Part shown: piece after piece, positions 56,793 to 64,000 of the stretch
Layout of the letters: each line of letters starts with the position of its first letter
Numbering within the stretch: the first letter of the stretch is position 1
NCBI GenBank assembly: GCA_035772735.1
Contig: JASDFA010000006.1
Coordinates: 23,477,501-23,541,500 of the forward strand
Length of the DNA: 64,000 nucleotides
Source: Datura wrightii
Taxonomy: Eukaryota > Streptophyta > Magnoliopsida > Solanales > Solanaceae
Direction of reading: 5' to 3'
Notes under the pieces: model-generated
Seen by the model: only the letters and a program-made list of their open reading frames with translations
Databases searched by the model: none
What the model was told of the DNA's origin: nothing
Program-made: the position numbers and the translations under genes

Positions 56793-57239
56793 AATAATCT
56801 AACATAAATATAAGAAATCATATAATTAAAACCAAATACAATAAAATAACCAAATTGATTTTATTTCCCCATCCTAGTGACTTATTTGCAACTTATAGCT
56901 AGTATCCATTTAAGAATTCTATTGCAATTTTAGACTTCCGCCAAAATACTTCTTTCTCCTCCTTTTTTATGTATGAAAAATTATAAACTCATTACTTTAT
57001 GTGATTGAAATTGAGTGGGTAATGTTCTGTTGAGCGTAGATTGTTTATTCTTAATAATTTGAATTGGTTTGATTGGAGAAAATTAATGAATATTATTATT
57101 GGATTTTATTGAGTTTGTCAACTTGAAAAAAACACCTGTTGTAGAAGGAAATAGCGGTTTATTGATCTTGAAGGTTTACGTAAATCTAAAAATTGAAAAT
57201 TATTGGGATTGTTATTAGAAGGCTGTAGATTAAATTTGA
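56793..57239. other. AT-rich spacer right of the solo LTR
   Basis: It begins with AATAA, the second target-duplication copy. No frame or repeat is recognised; it may be LINE-derived but too decayed to read. Confidence 0.4.
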
Positions 57240-57660
57240 AGTTGATTTGGATCAAATTTAAAGAAAATACGTATTGCCAAAATTTACGCCACAAAGTATG
57301 ACGACCTATCAGAATTTGTAGTCATGACAATTTTCTAGGACTTGTTACCAAATAATTGGCGATTTGTGATGATTTTTGATAGTATTTTCTTGTAAGAAAA
57401 TCAGTCCAGAAGTTCTTAGTAGATCTTACCCTTCATCATTAATTTGTTGTAATGAATTTGCTAATATCCCTAAGTCTTCTAAAGTTGACTCCACCTTCCT
57501 TATAAGGGAAGAGTAGATTGTCCCATGAGACCTAATGATATTTTTTGTTGTCTTCATTTTTACCCAAAATAGATCTAATCAAAACATCTTCAATATGCTT
57601 GAAATATATTTGGGAGGTTGAAGGACAACAAGAAAATGAGAGGGTATAGCTTGAAGAAAA
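57240..57660 (-). pseudogene. LINE reverse-transcriptase C-terminal fragment
   Basis: The minus strand reads IYFKHIEDVLIRSILGKNED, NKKYH, stop, VSWDNLLFPYKEGGVNFRRL, RDISKFITTN, then WTDFLTRKYYQKSSQI. This is the H(W)xSWxxLxxPxxEGGxxxRxLxD motif that follows the reverse-transcriptase palm in plant L1 LINEs. It has one in-frame stop and a shift. Upstream it is cut by the LTR starting at 57667. It is on the same strand and upstream in LINE order relative to the fragment at 53300-52394, so both could be one LINE split by the solo LTR, with noncoding sequence unexplained between. Confidence 0.8.
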
Positions 57661-57666
57661 TGTTTA

Positions 57667-60600
57667 TGTCACGCCCTGCCTTTGGAGGCGTAGCTGGCAC
57701 CTAGTGCCACACTGGGACCTAGACTGACTTAGTTGGCATGGGCACGTCTGGTGGCTGCCAGCAACTTGTAATCAAGAAAACAAATAGCTATATCTTGACT
57801 GTAAACATAGTCTTGGGTCAACAAGGCCATACAACAAACCTATAAAGAAACAGCTAACCCAACAGTCACAATCATCAGAGGATCCAATGCGGGCCGATAA
57901 GACCACCATGCTGTCTAAGTTATAACAAGAGGAAAACAGACATAAACTATAGCTGATAAGGCTACTAACAGATAGCTAAACTAATCCCCATATAGCCAAC
58001 ACACAAAACATAACATATATAGGCCCCACATGGCCAACAACGCTCAACTAGCTAGGAACTAAAGACTGTGGTCTGTAAGCCTCTAAGAGTAATAAATATG
58101 GATTAGGAAAGGTCCCTGGTCTACCCAAAAACTATGTAACAAAAGACAATTAAACCTTTACTATCTAGCAACTCTGAATGAAAGGAGCTGACCAATCTGC
58201 TGACCCCGAATAACTGCTAAAGGTGGTCTTGAAACCTGTGTGTCTGAACCTGCAGGCAAGTATGTAGCGCCCCATGCATGGGCGTTAGTGCAATATGTAC
58301 TGAATATGTAAGGCAGTAATAATAATTGAATGGAAGCTGATAAGAACTTAAAGTAATCAGCAAAAATGAGAAGTTAACTTGTATGCTTTTATAACCATAA
58401 CTTGTATCTAGTAGACAACTTATACAAATAAGAGTGTAAGCTATATGATTATACAGTCATAAGCTATATCTAGAAAGCATGCATGGAAACAAGAACCTAA
58501 CCTAGACCCCATAAGTCTGGAAGGTACAATCATTACAGAAATAACCTACCTGGGGCCTCATAAGCCCTGACAGGCACCAATTAGTCTGTATACCCCTACT
58601 GGTACCCCTGAGGCCCTGCAAGCAACTGTAACTAAACATACCTTGTCTCTTGAGACTATACCAGAGCCTTATGGGTTCTTGTAACTGTATTTGAGCCATC
58701 TAGGCTCATGTAACTGTATCTGATCCATTTAGGCTCTGTAGCTGAGTTCGGGTCTTTTGAGTCTCTATGACTGCACCCCGAGCACATAAGGCTCTACTAA
58801 AGGTCTGTAATGCCTCTATAGCGTAGAAGAAGTCCATAAGTGAATAGATTTCAATATGGCCTAGTAGGCTTCACTTTAGTACTTACATACAGTATATGGC
58901 TCCGTAAGTGATTCAATAGCTCTGTAAGTGATACAACATTGTAGCTCCATAAGCAATCAATAGCTCCATAAGCATTAGTAGTATTGTAGCTCCTTAAGCA
59001 GTGTATAGGTTCATAAGCAATTTTTGCAACTAGAAGCCTCTTAGCTATTCATGGCGAGAGGCAGTATGAAACACGATCTATCAACTAGGGATACTATGCT
59101 ACAATCCACAACTCTAGTCACTCAAAAGGAGTATCTAGCCCCATAGGCCTAACGTGACCACTACTCATCCCTAAAACAGTCTATATAGCTACCAACATGC
59201 ACACCCCATGTGCCTACACCTAGCCAGAGGGTCCTGACAGTGATAACAATCTCTGTCGGCTTAGATGGGAAAGGACGAGGCCTAGGTGACCTAAATGATA
59301 GGCTGAAGGTCATGCAAGAACAATGATATCTCATAGGCAAATGGTAAGGTCGCAGGCAACCAGCTATTTTAGTTGCTTCACTTGGAACGACTGTAGGGCT
59401 GCTACTAATCGAACATGCTCCTAAGCAGTCAGCCCTGACTTTCCACAGGCAGCTTACTATAATTCTTGTCCTGAAGGTAATACTGTACTACTATGGTTCT
59501 AGTCCCTTAGATGTTAACTGGGTTTTTCTGAATTGCATATGGCTCGTCTAAGCGGTTCATAGCCTCGTAGGTAGGTATATTTGGATTTATCCCTTCACAG
59601 CAACATATACATGTGCATCTGTAAAAGTATCTCGAGGCATTGGCCCCACATCTAACTACTAAGATGGTTCCTTCCTTAGAGTATCAGATAGTCTATCAGA
59701 CTTCTAACAACTAGGGTGGTCTCTTGAGCGATCTATACGACAAGCAGTAAGCGGGCTGAAGCTAATGGTCACTGACAATAGCCGATCACATGGCAAGATA
59801 ACGCTCAGTTCATTAGGCAATCCTGGTGCTGCTGACTCAAAGGTAAGAACATAATATCAAGATTCTGGTCCTGGAGGCTTCAAGGTACACCAACGGCCTA
59901 TGGGTGAGCTTTACTCTCTATATAGGCGTCAAACAGAAAGTTATATCGCCCATCTACATCCAATGTTGTCCAACTTTACCAAGTTAGGGCCAAAAGCTTC
60001 CCACAAGCTTCTAAGGCCTAGGTACGACAGTGAGACATTAGAAACCCACTAATACTGAATTGAACAGGGAAGTTTTCTATGACTCTCGTAGAGTTTGTCG
60101 CATTGTGTAAATTCTTTTTCGACGGGGAATACTATGATATAATCTCAATTCGTCTCATAGCAGCTAACCACAATATATATAATCCTTATCTACTTGTAGC
60201 AGTTAATTATAACATACATACCTATAGCTTACTTACAAAAGTGTAGGTCATATCAACTATACAACGAGAATAACTTGCCGGAGAGATAAGCTTTAACATA
60301 CCTTAATTGTCGATTTCCGCTCACCCAATCCTATTCCATCTTAAAACCAGCAATTCCTCCAAATTGCAGCCCTCACATTGAGAGAATGAAGTAGTTTTCA
60401 ACTCAAGTATACAGCCAATAACAATATCTATAAAGCACAATGACTATGAATCACAATCTGCCCAATTTGTCCCAATACTTATAAATTCCAGAGAATTTAG
60501 AAGGTAGAAATGCCTGCTTACCGCCTGTAGACGATTAGTAATTTATTAGAAGTGATTTCTATAATTTTTACTTGGTGGAACTCCATCGATCCAGGCCAAT

Positions 60601-60786
60601 TTCGAAGAAATAACTCTGTAGGGATGTTCTTCATAGGCCTAGAAATAATTACTTAAGAAGAATTTACAATTAGACGAGGTTTGATAGTGTAATTTGACGT
60701 AAAATTGATGAAATCCTCTTGAGAAACTTACCTGGGCCGAGGGTCTTTTTTTTGAAAATGTTTAAAATGAGACAACATAACACTTA

Positions 60787-60821
<35 letters not shown>

Positions 60822-61043
60822 AAGGCAGTGGGGGAGGTCCGCGGCACGCCTCCTATCACCGTGAGGCACGAGCATAGCGCGACATCCCATGTGGCCTGCC
60901 CCTGGCCTTCTTCCACTCGCTCGCTCATCAACGTGTCAACTCGTTCCACCTTAGGACCTTTTCCTGCATGTGTCGTACCCTAAACATTATCAACAAGCAC
61001 GCACACGTGTTGGTTAAACAACGGATACTCACGTGGTGTAACA
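57667..61043 (-). repeat. Ty3/gypsy LTR, minus orientation, 3.4 kb
   Basis: It runs from TGTCACGCCCTGCCTTTGGAGG to CACGTGGTGTAACA. It is related throughout, in opposite orientation, to the solo LTR at 53591-56792. It is followed on the right by a polypurine-like CATCATCCCCCCTTAGG (minus strand CCTAAGGGGGG) and decayed pol, so it is the 3' LTR of a minus-strand element whose 5' half is lost. The TATA position holds an (AC)n run at 60789-60817. Confidence 0.88.
60789..60817. repeat. (AC)14 microsatellite at the LTR TATA position
   Basis: On the minus strand it reads CTTTATATG(TG)nTATTAAGTGTTATG, aligning with CCTATATATAGTTAAGTGT of the LTR at 20351. Confidence 0.95.
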
Positions 61044-61055
61044 TCATCCCCCCTT

Positions 61056-62250
61056 AGGAACATTCATTCTCGAATATAATCTAGCTTTAGGAGGTTCTAT
61101 CCTTATGATTTGCCTGAAAATTTGGACAGAGTCTCCTCTGCAATATGGACTATCTGGAAACCTGAAATGCAGAAAAGTCCAACACTAGCATCTCACAGGA
61201 CGCTATAAACAACTGAATAGTATAGCTCTGCAATCAGTAAAAGACCAATTGACAACAATAGTAACAAAAGCAGCAATACCTACTTGAGCATTATCTTACT
61301 TTTGCTATAACTTATCTAAGTCTATCTAATCCCATTATATGGTCTAGAACCAGTGAGAATATATCTGGATTTCATCCCATCCCCAACTTCCTAAGTCATT
61401 TGTTTTATATTTTTATTTCTCCATACGACCCTAATAGGCTACATCTTTGGATCTCAAGATAGCCCCTACGGACCTGATGATCTAGCATACCTGTTGGAGT
61501 TGTGGTACGACTCTTCTATAACTTGAGCATCCTCGATTGGGACAACCCGAGAAGGGTCTCTTACACGCGTAGCATTGGTAAACAGGTCCTAGCCCTAAAG
61601 GAAACTCTAAACTATAGGCTAGTTGGCCGATCTTTCGGAGGGTTCAATATGGCCTAATAACTCTAAGGCTAAGTCTACCCTTCTTGTCGAATTTCTTTAC
61701 GCCCTTCGTTGGCAAAATCTTTAAGAATACCCAGTCGTTGCCTCAATCTCCAACTCCTTACTCCGTATATTAGAATAGAACTGCTGATGATGATGGCTTG
61801 TCAGTAAATGCTCTCTCATGAGCTTACTTTTTCTTCTGACTGATGTATTATTCCAGGTTTAATTAACCCTGACTTACCTACTTTAGGCCATCACATGGGG
61901 GACCTACATTTCCACCTGTAACTGAAACGTAATTCTAACAGGCAAGAAGTGAGTTGATCTCATTAGCCTTTCGACAATGACCTGAGTAGCGTCAAATTTA
62001 TGCCTGATACGAGGTAAACCTGTAGCTAAATTCGTATTGACTACTTCCCACTTTCGCGCAGACACAACTATTTTCTGAATTAGCCTACCCGATTTCTGAT
62101 GTCCAACCTTTCCCAGCTGGCCCTTGGAGCTCTGTGGTATAAATCAACAGTATCTTTCTTCTTTCCCATGCCATTAGTAGATCTCTTTTATAAATTGATG
62201 TATCTTTGTCAACCCGGGTAGAGGGAATAACGGACGTGGTGTACCTTTGC
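61056..62250 (-). pseudogene. Decayed gypsy integrase-chromodomain region
   Basis: This is recognised by collinearity with 43240-44600 of the chromovirus. GTTGGAGTTGTGGTACGACTCTTCTATAACTTGAGCATCCTCGATTGGGACAACCCGAGAAGGGTCTC at 61494-61560 matches the linker before the chromodomain. CCTTCTTGTCGAATTTCTTTACGCCC at 61680 matches the integrase C terminus. The GATGATGGCTTGTCAGTAAATGCTCTCTCATGAGCTT stretch at 61789 and CGAGGTAAACCTGTAGCTAAATTCGTATTGACTACTTCCCACTTTCGCGC at 62020 match the catalytic core. No continuous frame survives. The segment ends where another LTR begins at 62254. Confidence 0.75.
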
Positions 62251-62253
62251 TAT

Positions 62254-62946
62254 TGTCATGTCCCAAAATTGGGGTACGGTGCAACAGGCACTCGATTCAT
62301 GATCGATCGAGAAGCTGGCTATATAGCATCTATAAATGTAACATTAAGGCTGACCAAGCCACCTATCACAACCAACCAAGATAAATACTTGGCCAATAAT
62401 GCCTTGTCAATTATAAATATGCAACCTGAAAAGCCGACAAGGCTACAATAAAGCTAACCAAAGCAATGAAAAACCAATACGACTCACAACCTACACTATT
62501 ATACAAACTAGTCCACATCAGCCTTTACAGAGTAAACAAACTGAAATGCACGGGATAGGGCCCCGGCCTACCCATGCTGTACACTAAACTTGAAAATAGT
62601 CCAAACTAGGACATGGCTCCTGGAAGAGAGGAGCATACCACTAATCTGCTAAAATTTGGCTCCTACTACCTCCGATGATCTAAGCCTCGACCTGTACCTA
62701 CAACACGATTGCAGGAAGGGTCCCAAGATGATGGGACGTCAATACGAATAAAATGTACTAGTATGTAAGGAAGAAAATTGTAAACATGTAAGATAAAAAT
62801 GATAACTAGGTCAGAAATAAGGAGTAGTAACAACCCGGAATCCTGAAAACAGAAACCTGACAATAACTCATTATTGAAGTGTAAATGCAGCCATCTAATG
62901 CACAACAAAGACTATAACTGAAATGCTAGCAGATGTTCGGTGTACT
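62254..62946 (-). repeat. Partial LTR of a further gypsy family
   Basis: It starts TGTCATGTCCCAAAATTGGGG, then GCAACAGGCACTCGATTCAT, GCTATATAGCATCTATAAAT, GGGATAGGGCCCCGGCCTACCCA (62550). These are the same landmarks, in the same order, as the U5 side of the minus-oriented LTRs at 25210 and 40995 (GGGCACCTGGTGCC..., TATATAGCGGCTGTAAATAC, GGGACAGGGCCCCGACCTACCC). The U3 side is missing; homology fades near 62946. Short frames here are chance. Confidence 0.65.
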
Positions 62947-64000
62947 GTCAGGTTGGTATTATATATTATAAATCGACACGCAAGTGCACGTGGTCACACA
63001 AGTAATAAAGTGGCTAAGTAGACAAGTATCGATCCAAGGAGGCTCAAGATACGTAAAATTCCCTAGTTTACTATATTCCTATTTCACTTCTAATTATGCT
63101 AACAACAACGTAACCAAGAGTTACTTGAGTTTTTGTTTCTAAACTATATATACTACAATTACTACAAACTATTTACTTGTGAATTTAGACAATGGATATG
63201 AACATGCCAAGGTTAAGAACAAGTAATGAACTTGATAATCATGATAATTTTGGTTAATCTCTTCTTCATGTTGCTAGCCAAGAACATTCGCCTAGAAATT
63301 AAAACTCTCGTATTTAATTTCACTTTAGAATCATAAACCATCCGTCTACATTTCTGTGATCAAAAGCAATTTATGACCTAGCACTACAATTCCGGTTCCT
63401 AAATTGACTAATACGACTTTCAAGTATATTTCTATCAAGAAAGCACATCAAAACCCAATTTTCCCAAATCAAGTTAAGAACAATACCCTATTAATTCACA
63501 ACTTTCCAATTTCTTGCTCTTTCGAGTGAAATTGGACTTTCTAGATATACATTAATGTTGGCCAATCACTAATGCAGTAAAAACAAGAATTAATAGAACA
63601 ACATTAAAGAAGAAGAAGAAACCATATCAATTATAATCAGAATTCATTACACATGTTCAAAACCTCAACAAGAAAGAGAATTAGCCACTCATTTGTGGAT
63701 TGATCATCCTAAAATGAGTGTAAATCATACGTACAATTGATAGAAAGAAGAAAAGAAGAGAAGAAATCCCTTAGCTTTTTCGTTCTTCAACTGCTACTAA
63801 CCCACATTCCTGCTCTCCACTTCTGAACTCAGTCTAAAAACTAAAAACTCATTAAAATAAACCTAAGTGTGCTATTTATACTAGTGAGAAATTTTTCCCA
63901 GAATAACAAGCAATGTGTCACGGAGGCCAACGCGGAGCACTGCCTCAGTGACACGGCGTGGACGCAGACCTTCACTGGAATTTCCAGTGTCTGGTAAATT
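62947..64000. other. Unclassified dispersed repeat entering from the right edge
   Basis: From TGTCAGGTTGGTATTATATA the sequence has CGACACGCAAGTGCACGTGG and GTAATAAAGTGGCTAAGTAG, GACAAGTATCGATCCAAGGA, a phrase I recall as widespread in noncoding plant transposable elements. It is followed by ATTCGCCTAGAAATTAAAAC, TCTCGTATTTAATTTCACTT. No open frame. It continues beyond the window. Probably part of an LTR retrotransposon; the family cannot be fixed. Confidence 0.4.

Overview
The window is plant nuclear DNA made almost entirely of transposable elements. No intact host protein-coding gene was found. The evidence is: Ty3/gypsy polyproteins with a chromodomain, a plant-type CACTA transposon, hAT transposase pieces, L1-type LINE fragments, AT-rich introns, and a nuclear copy of plastid 16S rRNA. 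The element mix, several LTRs of 2 to 3.4 kb and the deep nesting fit a large eudicot genome. Solanaceae (pepper, tobacco or tomato relatives) is my best guess from the look of the LTR families, but that is inference.

Layout. 0.3-2.3 kb holds three diverged units of a ~0.9 kb tandem repeat, cut by a 5'-truncated gypsy LTR (2.3-4.0 kb). 4.5-14.4 kb is a CACTA (En/Spm) transposon read on the minus strand. It has a CACTACAAAAA left end, a broken tnp2-type transposase gene (9.8-13.4 kb), a second plant En/Spm gene (5.4-8.7 kb) and, between the parts of that second gene, three foreign fragments: a PPR-gene piece, an exon-like host piece and ~240 bp of plastid 16S rRNA. 14.6-15.4 kb is a 5'-truncated LINE with poly(A).

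15.4-29.7 kb is a Tat/Ogre-like LTR element with a partial LTR, an Arg-tRNA-type primer site, tandem repeats, a polypurine tract and a second partial LTR, but no visible proteins. A rearranged gypsy element (20.1-27.4 kb) sits inside it; its two LTRs point toward each other as inverted repeats and its pol is cut off in RNase H. 29.7-35.3 kb is AT-rich with little recognisable beyond a possible SINE. 35.3-38.4 kb is a probable solo LTR.

38.9-57.7 kb is the most layered nest. Minus-strand LINE pieces are split by a hAT transposon (39.3-52.4 kb). The hAT transposase gene is in turn split by a full-length Tekay/Del-like chromovirus (40,995-50,330) with a perfect 5-bp target duplication TTTAT. To its right are a 3.2 kb solo LTR with duplication AATAA (53.6-56.8 kb), another LINE piece, and a 3.4 kb LTR in the opposite orientation (57.7-61.0 kb) attached to a decayed integrase-chromodomain region. 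The window ends in pieces of at least two more LTR-like repeats.

No functional pathway can be read here. What the genes share is a history of insertion, inversion, gene-fragment capture and decay, and the findings concentrate on that.
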